Shown piece by piece: positions 42,457 to 54,572 of a stretch of 64,000 nucleotides of DNA. The stretch comes from Antedon mediterranea. Lineage: Eukaryota; Echinodermata; Crinoidea; Comatulida; Antedonidae. Every line of letters starts with the position of its first letter. The first letter of the stretch is position 1. The stretch is taken from assembly GCF_964355755.1 (NCBI RefSeq), contig NC_092670.1, forward strand, positions 15,933,201 to 15,997,200, given 5' to 3'. The position numbers and the translations under genes were made by a program. The notes under the pieces were generated by a model. That model saw nothing but the letters and a program-made list of their open reading frames with translations, was not told the DNA's origin and made no database searches.

Positions 42457-42700
42457 TTAAAGATATGTTGTCTCCCAAAAACATTAAAAAAAAAAAAAAA
42501 AAATTAAATTAGACTTTGCTATTTTTCAGTTTTAATAAAGTTAATCAATCAACTTATTAAATGACAAAACATTAATGGTTAAATCATGGAGCTATTTTTA
42601 TACCTCCATGGTTAAATTCAACCACAAATCCATTGGCTGGCAGCCATTTGACTATTTTTTTGCTTAAAATTACATTTTATTCAGGTAAATATAAGCCTTC
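42457..42700. mobile_element. TTAA-flanked miniature element, decayed copy 4
   Basis: Begins TTAAAGATATGTTGTCTCCC and shares the TTCAACCAC...GGCTGGCAGCC block with the copy at 29202. The right end is missing or degraded. Confidence 0.55.
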
Positions 42701-43302
42701 AATAAAATATTATTTGTTTTGCGCAATTATTTAAATTATCTTTACTCTCTCCACCACCTCCTTCGATCTTAAAAGTTTGAGTGAGAGAGGGAAATTGTTA
42801 ATATTGAGGGCAGTATTTTAAATGATTTGGCGCGAAATGTTATGATATGACGACTATTCTGGTGTAAACATTGAGTGAGTCCTCGTCGTATTTAAACTCC
42901 TCTTTCTTTGGTGTATGCATTAAATTCAAATGTGATGCAACTATTTATTTATATTATAAAACTTTTATAGTAAGTATATATTGTGTATATGTTTGTTATT
43001 ATGTTATTACACCGCAGTTAGTCCAGTACTCGATGAAACTAGCTAGGCTAGCCTTCCATTTTTGGTACTAAATAAAAAGATGCGGGCCTGCCGGCGACAA
43101 CAGTTCTATGCGCGTACTACTAACTACAGACTTACCCTATATGAGGCCTACCCTATATATAGACCTGATTTATACTAGAATATTGATTCTTAATATTTCT
43201 TTCAGATATCATTTACATGCTTGAAGAATAGGCATAGCTTAGGTTATCCAGTCAAATGATTTAAATAGACAAACAAGGCAATTGTAATAATACACTGAAA
43301 AT

Positions 43303-46300
43303 ATGATTGGAATACTACAGGGGAAAACAAATACAATAGAATCAAAGGTAGGGCCTACATATGTACAATAATCATAAATAGCTACTAACAAAATAAGGGT
43401 AAATAACTAGGCATTACAAAAGTACTGAAATGATGGGATGATAATATCAACAAAAAATGTCTTTGTCTATCAAGAGTCTTCTATTCATTTTCTATGTATT
43501 TTAGTCTGCAGACCGCACAGAAGGCAATAAGGATACAAACAAAAAACCAAAGGTTTTAACACTCAACAGCTTTTTAAGTATAGGCTCTGGATCTCCGCCA
43601 TCTAAAATGTCAGGAGATCTACGTAATTATTTTGGAACTAGCCCACCACCAAGCAAATCATCAGGAAATGGAGAAAGCAAACAAAAAAACTCAAAACATC
43701 TGTCAAAGCAGGCATTGAATGAGGAGAAAAACAAGTCGGAAAAGCCAAAAAATTGCGAGAAACCAATAGCTAAAAAGAAAGAAAAAGCATCAAGCAATTT
43801 AAAGGAAAGTAATGGAGAGAAAGTAAAGGATGAAATTAGTAAGAAAAATGGTGGTAAAAATATAAACAATTCTAAGAAAAAGAAGGTTGTAAAGGAACTG
43901 GTACCAATACCAAGTGTAAAAGATGAGGGTGCCATAGCAGAAGATGCTAATTTAAGCTTTGTCTCATTTGAAGATTTTGTTGGAGATGATAAAGAAAAGA
44001 AAGTGACAAAACAAGAACACAAGAAAAAGGAGAAAGTAAAGAAAGAAAAACAAACATGGAAACAGAACAATGAAAAAGAAAGAAATAAAAAACACAATGT
44101 GCCAAAGGAAACCCCTCGTAGTGATGATAATGCAACACAGAAAAATGCTGAAAAGCTTGTACATTCTCAGAATAATCAAGTAAAGAAAAAATCTGTTAAA
44201 AATCTACTTTTGAAAGATGATGTATCGTTTAAAACTGTTGTAGCTGAAATTCATCATCATAGTCCTGTTTCTAGTAAAAAATGTCCGAATAAAAGCCCCC
44301 AACAAAAGAATCCAAAGCGTCGATCTAATGTTGTGGTAGATTCTGAAACTGGAAAAATCTGTGAAATAGAGGTCGTCCAATCAGATGTACAGAATAATAA
44401 TCAAGTACAGTTTCATTTCGAGTCGAAAAACAACAGCAATAAGCCGTTTCCAATATTCCAGAAAAGAACAGAAGAAACAAGTCAAGTAAATAAACCTGTA
44501 TTCAGTATATTTGAGAAAAAAAGTAAAAAGAATGACGAGGATGATAAATCGTTGTTGGAGGATGAAGAGAAAAACAACCTGAAACGAAAGAATGTGAAAC
44601 TTGAAAAAGAAAAGATGCCACAAAAGAAGAGAAAAAAGATGGATTCTATGGCAGACACAAGCATGGAGAGTGTGGACGATTTTAAGCCATTAAAAGAAGA
44701 GTCAATTAACAAGACGCGCAAGAAGTTGAAGAAAACAAATGTAAATGATGTATCTCCTCAGAAAGTTAGGAGATCAACACGTAAGACGGCCAGTTCAACT
44801 CCAAAAAAAGAGTTTGAGGTTGAGAGTGCAATTCGGTCAGATGGAACAATACGCATGAGAATAAGACTCAAGAAAACGCCAGGGAAGGTAATACTTGCCC
44901 TTCTATGTAATTTGGAAGTCTGGAATTTAAATGTTTCAAAATTTATTTTACCCATACCACAATCCTTAAGTAAAGCCCAACCCAGTACAGTACAACTATT
45001 TTATTCTTCTATACCAGATTAGCAAACTATATATTTTTAATAATTTTTTTTTACAACAGTGCGATGTCAAAACAGCCACCGCTAGTAAACTTTTAAAGAA
45101 GGCTAAGGGTCAAAGTGCAAAGGTCATGTATGCCAATAGATTAAAGACCAGTCCAACTAAAATTAAACAAAGAAAACTATCCGGAAAGCAGACAATTGCA
45201 GACATCAAGGAGAAACGTAAAGTTACTGAAAACAAAAAGAAACAAAGTACAAAGGATACAGGAAAACAGACTACTTTAAACAACAAGAAAACTGCAACAA
45301 CAAACAATGGTAAATTTAGTATGATTTTGACACAAATTCCGTGAAAGTACATAATCAGGCAAAGTAATTGGTCTGAAGTAATTTGTACTTTATACTAAAT
45401 ACATTGAGAATACTTGTGAATATATCTCCTCCATGGTACAAAGTAAAAATTATGTTAGAGTAGGACAAAACATGTGACCAATTGCTCAACACCCTGAAAC
45501 ACAGTAGTTACAAACAATCGCAATCAGGCAAGGTAACTTATAATTGTGTATCTGTGTTTTAATTTGTTTATTATATATAGTGGCATCAATATTTACTAAA
45601 GATGGCAGAAAGAAAGCTTCTAAGGTCATGAAAGGTGTGACATCATCATCAACAGATGAAAACAATGAAATAATAAAGGAAAAACCCATTTTGGATGAGG
45701 AAACTCTGAAAGCCAGACGTGCCTTTCTAAATAAAGACACTGCTATGGATAACAGCAAACAAACAAACGGTATCATCAATGTAAACGATTTGCAGGAACC
45801 GCCTCTGCCCTCCATATCACATGTGTTGCAACTGGGTAAGTTAAACCTCGATCAATTACTTAACATTGGCAATTTGCCAGGGTGTGGCTAGACCTCTATG
45901 TACTTGCTTCTGAGTACAGTTTGATAACCCATTTGTTTTGTATCTAATTACTGTACACTACCAGATCTACATAGAGGCCTACTACTCATAATGGATTTTT
46001 TTTTCTTTAAAACATAGATGACAATCCTCTTTGGAATTTACCCAAGGTGAATTTAAATATAAAGAGCAATGATGTCAACCAGATCTGTAACAGAACATGG
46101 ACCAATGGTCTGATCAATTTAGATCAGACCATGCATAATCAATACAGAATCAAGGTAACAAATACAATATAATAATGTTATCAAATACAAGGGAAATACA
46201 ATTGTCTATGCATTCTTTAGGCATTGCGTCCTTAGGCAAGATGCTTTACTCTCGTTGCTTCATCCTTCGGATGGGGTGTAAAGCTGTTGGTCCTGTGTTT

Positions 46301-49300
46301 ATATATAGAGCATGTTAAAGAACTTGGTGCACTATTCGAAAAAAGTAGGCGATTGTCTCCTGATATGCTGATCTGGTAGGCTCTGCACTGCTGGCTGCTG
46401 TGGGTCCATGGAGCGGCTAATTTCCTTTGTTTCCAGTTAAGTTTGAGAACCAGTATAAATATCTTTACTTTTACCTTTTTCATATTCATTAATATTTTAC
46501 TCTTTTTTTAAAGGATTTTTCAGGCCATCTTCAATTCACATACGAAACTCAAAGACTACTTTTAAATAAATTGAGTTTGGAATATCCAACAAATCCTGTT
46601 CGGAGAATTTTTAAACGATATCTTAGCAAATATAATGGAGAAAATGTTCACTGCAATAAGAATAAAAGGAACAGTAAAGGACACGAAGATCTAAAAGCAA
46701 AATGTAAGGAAGAAATTGGTAAACAAGTTAAACGAAAATCAGCAATATTGGAAGAAAATGAAGGTAGAAGTAAAAGAAGAAAAGTACCAAATAATGAAAA
46801 GAGTGGAAACAAAAGCGAAACAAATGAAGAAGTTCGACCTACAAGAAGAACAAGAAAAAAGAATGTTATTACAGATGATGATGAGAAGGATGAAACAAAA
46901 GAATGTAAGAAAGAGGAAAAGAAGGAAAGTAAGAAAGAAGAAGTTAGTGATGTTAAAGCGACGACTAAGCCAGTTGGATTGTTGTGGACAGAGAAATACC
47001 AACCGTCAAACATGTTAGAACTAATTGGTAACCGAGTAAACACTAAAACGTTAGAGATATGGCTGAATGAATGGAAAAAAATATCAATAAAAGAAACAAT
47101 TAAGATAAAGAAGGAGAAGATGAAAAATGGGAAAATTTCATCTCAGTCAGGCAAAGGTTAGAAATCCACATTTATGTTTCAAGTTTTTGACACAAGATTA
47201 CAAAACAAGAGTAACAGGTAATACTGTACTTGTTATTCTTTACACAGATTGGTGGACACAGGATAACGATAGTGAATTTGAGTTTAATGATTTTGATAGT
47301 GGTGAAGATAGTGAGGATGATGATTATGATGACACCCTATGCAACACCAAGATACTGGTGGGACCAAGTGGGTCAGGAAAGACGGCAGCTGTATATGCTT
47401 GTGCTGGTGAGCTTGGATTTAAGGTAATTAGATAAATCAGTTAAAATAATAGATAAGTTAGTTAAAATCATGTGTGTGAACAAGCACTACATGAACTTGA
47501 TGTTTATCACATGACAGTTATGTTTTAAGCTGTGTCTACACTAGCAAACTATTTTGATGTGTGAAAAGTGCGATGTGCCCAAATATGGTAGTGATATGAC
47601 ATCATTGTGTCCATATATGGGCACATCACATTTTTTGTCATATAAAGTTTGATAGTGCAGACAGAGCTTTAGGCAAACTCTGTATATATCAGAAAATTCA
47701 TGATGCTGCGTTTCCTCAGTAAACGAAGACCTTAATTAAAATTGTTATTTTTCATCTAGGTTTTTGAAGTTAACGCATCCAATCGTAGGACAGGCAAGCA
47801 AATTTTATCAGAGCTCGGTGAAGCCACTCAGTCTCATCATGTTGCCAGGCAATCAGTGAGTGGACCGTTGGCTAGTTTCCTGTCGATTCAAGGCTCGCCA
47901 CAGAAGTTGTCAAATCCAGTAAAACCTAAAATTGGAATACAGAATTTTTTCAAGCCAGCAGGAAATGTGGACAAGCAGAAAGGAGCAAAGAAACAACCTA
48001 AGAGTAAGACACTGTACTTGCATATTTGTGAACTATTTTAGGAGGCTAAAGCTCTGTCTACACTATCAAACTTGATGTGACAAAAAATGTGATGTGCCCA
48101 TATATGGATGTCATATCACTACCATATTTGGTCAAATCACTCTTTTTTGTCAAACTAGTTTGATAGTGTAGACAAAGCTTTAGGGAGTGGAGTTGAAAGA
48201 GCTGCGAGTTACAACCCTAGCACTAGGTCAGGTTTGAACTCTGGACATTGAGATTGTAAGGCAAGCACATTAACCACCAAGCTACAGCTCCACTGTGAGT
48301 CTTTTACGAGGTGTGCCAATCATATTTTGTTCTTTTTTTTACTAGCTCTATAAATTTCAATTCTCATCATTATTCATTACAGAGGTAATAGAATTAAAGA
48401 AGATAGAGCCAGTTTCAGACACGGAAGGACAGCCTTTAGGCACTGCAAAGAGGATTACTAGAACATCGTTGATTTTTTTTAAAGATGTAAGACTTTTTAG
48501 AATGATTTGATAGTTTGTGAAGTAGTGAAAGCAAGCAGGGGGGTTTCAGAACAATAACAAAACCCTTTTTGGAATCATTAAACAGCATTATGGTTTTAGT
48601 TAATATGTGAAGCATTTTGTTTTTATAGGTGGATATAGTCTTTGGAGAAGACAAGGGATTCTTATCAGCAATAAACAGCTTAATGGAGACTACTAAACGG
48701 CCCATCATAATGACTACCTCTGACCAGTCAGTATGCGACGAATTTAGCAGCCCGAGTGAATATCTTGAATTTAAATACCCTACTGTCGTAAGTATTAGCA
48801 TAAATGAATGTGTCCAAATATGGTGGTAATATGCTTAAATATGGTAGTGATCATGTCCATATATGGGCACGTCACATAAAGTTTGATAGACAGAGCTTTA
48901 GAATATACATTTTAAATGAAAATTGTTAAAATCTCTTTCTGTTTTCTAGGATCAAGTTGCAGTGAATCTACAAATGATTTGTCTTGCGGAGAATGTTTTA
49001 GCCAATCGTTTTGATTTAATCAACCTCGCAAATTTACTGAACGGTGACATGAGGCAATGTATAAGTACCCTTCATTTTTGGGTAGAATCTGGTGCTAGTT
49101 TTAACATGTTGCCAGGCAACGCAATGATGTTTATTAAAAATGTATATGAAGCAATAGAAACAAAAGAAGGAGGTGATGAAATAAAAAATGTGGAAAAGAA
49201 AATGAAAGAGGCAGGAGCTATGGGAGACTCAGACATCTCATTAGAAGTTCCAAAGCATGCTGGGTGTTTTGAAAGCTCCATTGGTGTTCTTAATATGAAA

Positions 49301-51645
49301 ACTAACTTGAAAGACATGGTGGATAGTCTGAAAGTAAGAAAATCATTAATTATAATTATTTCATAAATCAATATCATAATTTCTATTTTTTAAATGATGT
49401 TTATACATCATTTTTTCAAATGATGCCTCACAGCATTCCAATGCTAGGGAGCTTTTGTTTTACAATCTAGGGCATAGGAACTGTTTTACGATCTAGGGCA
49501 TAGAAACTAATTTACGATCTGGGGCCTAGAAACTAATTTACGATCTGGGGCCTAGGAACTAATTTACGATCTGGGGCCTAGGAACTAATTTACGATCTGG
49601 GGCCTAGGAACTAGTACTTCATTGTTCGCATGAAGGTGTCATTTGATTCCTCAACACAGATTGGTGAATTCTAATTATGTGGTTCCATGTTGTTGCAAAT
49701 TGAAAAAGCTCTCCATAACATAGTCAATATATTTCTCATAACTATTTTTCCTTTGTTTCAGCATTCTATCCAAAATGCTTCTGATTTCTGCAAGCAATGT
49801 GATTTAATCTCTGCATTCAATAAAATTGGAACATGCATCCTACAGAACAACATTCATACATTATTGGCAAGGGTACATATTAAAGAGTCTAAGAGAACAA
49901 ATTCTTCAGATCACAATAGTGATGATGGTGAGCACAGAAATACTGACAAGGATCACAAAACCGATGATGTCAACAAAAGATTGTCTAGCAAAACTATGGA
50001 CTCATTTTCTGAACTAGCAGAAAATATGTCATTTATGGATGTATGCAACAGCTTCACAGGATCACAACAAAAATCAACCTTTAACCTTTTGAGTCAAAGT
50101 TCAAAGGTTAGAACAGGGCAGTATAATGATCCTTCTATGGTAAATGATCATTCTTTTAACATAACGGCCGCTATACAAGTTGCAAGTTATCATTGCTGTC
50201 GACGAAATTTGCTGGATGTTGAAAACGAGTTAAAGGAGCAGTGTATTGATACTACTTCTGTTGATCAAGGATCAGATTTGTTAAATGAGGAGAACCAAAA
50301 CTTCAATCAGATTATTTGTCCAAAGGAAAGAGAAAGGTATTATGTTAACATTGCTTCACATTCTTAAGCGCAAGTAGACCAATCACAAGTTTGGATGATC
50401 TACCGCGTCATGGATACTCGCATACTACGTGCCAGAGTATTCACTGTAAAACATAGGGTAGTATCACACATAGCAGGCGAGAGAGTAGCGCCTACTATGG
50501 CCAATGCACTATAAAGCAAATTCATGTACATGTGGCCTTTGTGTATCAGTACCAACAAGGAACATTACAATACCTTGTTGTGTGTAAAGCTCTATGATGA
50601 TGTCATATCACTACCACATTTGGGCATATCACTACCACATTTGGGCACATCACACCTTTTTTGTCAAACAAGTTCGATAGTGTAGACAGAGCTTTACAGT
50701 ATATATTTTCAATTTTCTGCTTTCCTAGACTGTCCGATGTGTTTCTACATGAGTACATATATTCTAATCATAATTTTTTGTATTCCAAGGTCTTTTAATG
50801 AGAAATCGTCAACGTATAACTTGGTGACACGTCAATTACCTTTACAAACATGTGGCAATCAACGTATTCTTGGTATGGATTATTTTCCAACAGTTCGCAA
50901 CATTTGTAAGAACGAAAAGTTTAGAAAGGAGACACAGAGAAAGAGAAGGTAAGAAGTCGGAGTTGTTTGTTTTGTTTGTTGTTTTTTTTTTTTTGGCTTC
51001 TTTGGAAAACATGCCTGTCAAAGACTTGTTGTAAGTCTTCTCGGATAAGGACTTAAAACTGGAGGTCCATTGTACACATCTGGCTTATGTGAACCCAGTA
51101 CATCTTTCAGGAGGAGTAAGGGGTTACCTGGTGTACTGGCCCGTTCATCCCTTGTCGTGGATAATTTGGACAGCGTCGTTTGGTGGCAGCACTCGGCATG
51201 AAAGGGGAGTAGAAAGTTGTTGTGTGTGTCGTCCACAACTGTGCGCAATCTAGCCCAGTAGGCTGCAAGTCGCAGTCAATCCCTGCGACCATGTAAATTT
51301 CCTGGGAAAGATGAAATAAAGTTAATCTTTATCTGTATGGACACGATGATGATATATGAACTACCATATTTGGTCACATCACACTTTTCTTCTTTTTTTA
51401 TCAAACTAGTTTGGTAGTGTAGACAGAGCTTAAAGATTTGTTTGTCTTCCTCCTTGTACAGTATATTGTCTTGTTTTATATTCTTTATATGTTGTATAAA
51501 CTCGAATATTTGCTGTCTTAGTTTACTATTTGTCTTTTTTTTAAATCTTTTTAGATTTCTTCATTACTTGGATTCTAATTATATAGTACTGAAGGAAAAT
51601 ACTCACATACTACTGGCTACCTCATTGCAAACGAATCAACAATGA
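43303..51645 (+). CDS. ATAD5: ATAD5 (Elg1), PCNA-unloading clamp loader subunit
   Basis: Large subunit of the alternative RFC complex that takes PCNA off chromatin after replication and promotes its deubiquitination. Fourteen coding exons, all in phase: 43303-43347, 43505-44887, 45060-45309, 45581-45835, 46018-46154, 46514-47156, 47248-47423, 47760-48003, 48383-48486, 48629-48787, 48950-49333, 49762-50336, 50790-50948 and 51555-51645. Total 1534 aa (human about 1844). Seen: start MIGIL like human MVGVL, motif SGDLRNYFGTSPP, lysine-rich disordered N-terminal half, WTEKYQPSNMLELIGN, an acidic run, Walker A GPSGSGKTAAVYAC (about 943), FEVNASNRRTGKQILSELGEATQSH, a PIP-like KIGIQNFF, Walker B region FFKDVDIVFGED (about 1076), ATTSD-type sensor MTTSD, a lid/collar region, and C-terminal RRFLHYLDS. 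Poly(A) signals AATAAA at 51666 and 52126. Confidence 0.96.
46209..46440. repeat. SINE/LINE tail fragment in ATAD5 intron
   Basis: GTCCTTAGGCAAGATGCTTTACTC followed by a TCCTTCGGATGGGGTGTAAAG...GTTAAAGAAC block is a recurrent type of retroposon tail. A related GTCCTTGAGCAAGATTCTTTA occurs at 55782-55802. Confidence 0.55.
47524..47671. mobile_element. TA-flanked miniature element, copy 4
   Basis: TTAAGCTGTGTCTACACTAG at the left and GATAGTGCAGACAGAGCTTTA at the right, in an ATAD5 intron. Confidence 0.7.
48047..48182. mobile_element. TA-flanked miniature element, copy 5
   Basis: TAAAGCTCTGTCTACACTAT at the left and GATAGTGTAGACAAAGCTTTA at the right, abutting a SINE at 48183. Confidence 0.75.
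48183..48294 (-). repeat. tRNA-derived SINE
   Basis: On the - strand GTAGCTTGGTGGTTAATG (A box) and CAGAGTTCAAACC (B box) are properly spaced in a tRNA-like head. The shorter copy is at 20368-20470. It lies in an ATAD5 intron. Confidence 0.7.
48812..48901. mobile_element. TA-flanked miniature element, partial copy 6
   Basis: Contains AAATATGGTAGTGAT, CATATATGGGCAC and a shortened right end GATAGACAGAGCTTTA. The left terminal repeat is missing. Confidence 0.6.
49463..49620. repeat. Tandem repeat, 26-bp unit, about six copies
   Basis: AACTAATTTACGATCTGGGG plus CCTAGG repeated head to tail, with the first copies diverged (GGGCATAG). In an ATAD5 intron. Confidence 0.88.
50585..50696. mobile_element. 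TA-flanked miniature element, copy 7
   Basis: Left end TAAAGCTCTATGATGATG is truncated inside; right end GATAGTGTAGACAGAGCTTTA is intact. In an ATAD5 intron. Confidence 0.65.
51040..51320. repeat. Probable LINE 3'-end fragment in last ATAD5 intron
   Basis: Higher in GC than its surroundings and ends with a retroposon-like tail, GGGAAAGATGAAATAAAG. No intact ORF. Confidence 0.4.
51336..51431. mobile_element. TA-flanked miniature element, partial copy 8
   Basis: The right half TATCAAACTAGTTTGGTAGT with GTAGACAGAGCTTA is intact; the left terminal repeat is lost. Lies in the last ATAD5 intron. Confidence 0.6.
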
Positions 51646-52183
51646 ATGGATTTGACTTCCTGGCAAATAAATACTATAAAATAGACACAGGTATTATAGT
51701 TATCTGAATAATTACATAAGTTTTGAGGTGTATAAATTAATGTTTTCTAAAAACTGTACATTGCATTGCATATAAAGATATAAAGTAATTGAATCTGAAA
51801 TATCAAAAATTAATTTGTGAATATTAATAAATTGAATTGAAGTACTATTTTAATAATAGAGATGGTTAATATGTATGAAACTGTAACTTTTGAATATATT
51901 CAAATGTTTTGGCATAGGAAACAGAATGCATGATGGGAAGGGTTTATCATGTATTGTGTAATTTTATAAAATATACAAATTGCATGTCTGTTTAAATTAA
52001 ATCATGTCATTTTTAGATTCAAATCGTTTGGTTTTGTATGTATATAATAAAATAATATTTTCAGTTTGTTTTAATTTATTTAAAATGTTGATATTGCTGT
52101 ATTATGTTCTATTGTTTTAAACTGAAATAAATTGTTCATATACTACCATGTGTTTTACTATACATTGTTTAAAAGTCACTTAC

Positions 52184-52286
52184 CACTAATGTTTGCTATA
52201 TTGTAAGCACAGGTTCCACGTTCTTCATTTGATGGTAGATTAGCTGACGTTCCAATTCTTTCACAGTTGATATCCATGTTGTGTAC
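52184..52286 (-). other. Candidate exon antisense, between ATAD5 and eRF3
   Basis: On the - strand 103 bp are bounded by TTATTTGTAG and GTAAGT and are open in one frame (MDINCERIGTSANLPS follows an in-frame ATG). A strong donor at 54540-54535, 32 nt after the eRF3 stop, could splice to it, making it a 3' UTR exon of eRF3. Splice signals only; no homology recognised. Confidence 0.3.
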
Positions 52287-53256
52287 CTACAAATAACTTA
52301 CTACAAACTACACATAAATATCACCACAAACAATATTGTAACGTTTGGTTTATTTGTACTATACACTGCTGCCTTGCATGAAATCATTCAGTCATTTTAC
52401 ATGATTTTAATACATGGGGAGCCAAAACTGTTGGATATTTTCAGTTACTGCAGTATGTACTACAGTAATTATGCAGTGTGCAAAAAAAAGGATCAAGATT
52501 CTGATTCGGTTAAAGCTACATTTCTATCTTCGGGTTTGATGTATACAATTCTCTTAAAAAGGCCAATGAAATAAAAAATTAGACTTTGATAAATGGAACA
52601 TATATTTTAAAGTGCCTTCTTCAATTTACATTGCTTTCAATTATGAAACCTATTATATAGACATATATAGGTAATATATATCCATGTTTAAAATTTATGA
52701 CGTCATTGCAGACAACATGACATGAAATATTGGTGGAGCTACACCAATATTTTATGTCATAGTCACAAAACTGGTTTAGAATTAGTTATGTAATAGTTCT
52801 TAACACAATAAAACTACAGTTGTGCAGGTCCATTTACTAAAGTACATTACACAAAAAAAAAAGTTTATAAATTAAATATATTTTATGATGTAAAGTATAG
52901 TAAAACTTTTTTTTAATTCATAAAACATATCTCTTATAATAAATAATATTCATAAAATGAATTAGGCATTCACATGAGTTTAGTAATATTATGCATATTG
53001 TAATTACTGGAGTAATCTGTAACAGTATTTAAGCAAAAGTGTTAAGTACGTACTTCAAACAACAATTTCATTTATTCTTAACCTGGCAGTATTGATCAAG
53101 ATTATTTTATTACCAAATATTAATAAAATAATTCAATATTAAAATTGCTTTCAGGATTAAAGAACAGAATCTCATATTCACCAGATAATGGTAATAAAAA
53201 TAATGATGATAATCAGCATTATAAAAACACTATCGCCTTCAGTGCGATTGCAATCT

Positions 53257-53617
53257 TAGACCCCATTTACACTTATGATTGGGTCCTGGGCCAGCCCAGG
53301 ATTGGGTCCAATTTAAATTGCTTGGGCCTCATCCAGTATGTTTACACTTGCGTTCTAAACTATGGCCATGAGGATTCATTTTCTTAAGCCATTGGTCATG
53401 GTTCACTGCATAAGCCGTTCCTGGACCTACCCGAGAGATGGTCTAGATCTATCCGGCACAGGGCTGGCCTAACTTTATGCACAAAGAGCCACAAGCTCCA
53501 CATGGGTGGGGATACCGGGGCTATATAACTTTTCATTTATTGTTATTATTACTTACTGATTGGCGACCCAGTGATGGCCCTGGGCTGGCCTAAATCTCAA
53601 GTGTAAATGGGGTCATA
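53257..53617. mobile_element. Inverted-repeat element, GACCCCATTTACACTT ends
   Basis: TTAGACCCCATTTACACTTA and GGGTCCTGGGCCAGCCC at the left are mirrored by GGCCCTGGGCTGGCC and AAGTGTAAATGGGGTCATA at the right. About 360 bp, non-coding, GC-rich ends in AT-rich DNA. Confidence 0.75.
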
Positions 53618-54060
53618 GAGCCAGTAACAACTTATGTTGCAATACAGAATGGAACTGAATACGACTCAAACAAACAGCCTGCTTTATATACAGTGAAATA
53701 TTCAACCATTTTGGTCCACATTTATAAACTTGCAACAACAGCATGATTCTTGTCAAATGTTTAGAACTGAGCCCTTTTACATGTTCTTAAAAATGGTCAA
53801 AAATGTCGTACACACTATCATATCCAAATGTCTTACCAGAGGGTAAACTTTTATTGGCTATCAGACAAAACCATGTTTGAAGGAGTGTTCAGATGTTTTA
53901 GCCAAAGAAAACATTATAGGTCTAAAGTTACCTTTTGCCAAAGTCTACCCTAAAATCCCGTTTCCATAGGCTTCAATCTAGGCTCCATAAAAACACTAGA
54001 AAGCTAAAGGGCAAACTTTTATTGGCTTTTGCAATCACAAAAGCCTTTGGTGACTTTCTT

Positions 54061-54180
54061 ACGCTCAGTCTACACTATGATGTGCCCATATATGGACACA
54101 ATGATGTCATATCACTACGGTATTTGGATACATCACACTTTTTTTTGTCAAAATATTTTGATAGTGTAGACAGAGCTTTA
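54061..54180. mobile_element. TA-flanked miniature element, copy 9
   Basis: Left end ACGCTCAGTCTACACTATGA is shortened; right end GATAGTGTAGACAGAGCTTTA is intact. Confidence 0.7.
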
Positions 54181-54520
54181 CAACCTGCTTTAGATCACAA
54201 CTTGTAATGGGTGCGTGATTAAGCAGTACAGCCTGTACTAAAACAGAAACTTCATATTTACAAATGGTACACATCTACTTCTTGTATTATAAGCAGAAAG
54301 TAACCATTACTTGTCTCACGAATCATTGACCATTACAAACTGCTTAATTTTAATATTCATATAGATAGCAAAATGTATCAATATGGCTTCATATTTAGCA
54401 ATAAAATACATTATATTGGCAACTTATGTTTACAACTATTTTGAAATTTTATATTTCAGCTCTCAACTGTAGCCTTTATTGTATCTTTCATAAGGTTTGT
54501 AACCTTGAAGGCAGTTGTCA

Positions 54521-54526
54521 TTTATT
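54521..54526 (-). terminator. Poly(A) signal of eRF3
   Basis: TTTATT on the + strand is AATAAA on the - strand, about 47 nt after the eRF3 stop codon. A second one lies near 54473. Confidence 0.55.
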
Positions 54527-54572
54527 CTCATCTGACTTACTTGATCACAACCACATCTTCAGTCAACTCCTC

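Larger units (their letters stand above)
38368..43302. other. Intergenic region between small Maf and ATAD5
   Basis: Holds one TA-flanked element (39139-39320), a probable LINE-type 3' end near 40080-40300, a 43-bp palindrome (41021-41063), an inverted-repeat element (41142-41459), a duplicated CATGCACTACTACTAC block near 41508-41580 and a decayed TTAA-flanked element (42457-42700). No convincing exon seen. Confidence 0.5.
52287..54520. other. Intergenic region between the convergent ATAD5 and eRF3 genes
   Basis: Holds the inverted-repeat element 53257-53617 and a TA-flanked element 54061-54180. Other ORFs are short and lack exon signals. Confidence 0.5.

Noticed and set aside
43627-44721. 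Several Phe/Leu-rich antisense ORFs
   Set aside because: They are shadows of the Lys/Glu/Asn-rich ATAD5 exon on the opposite strand.
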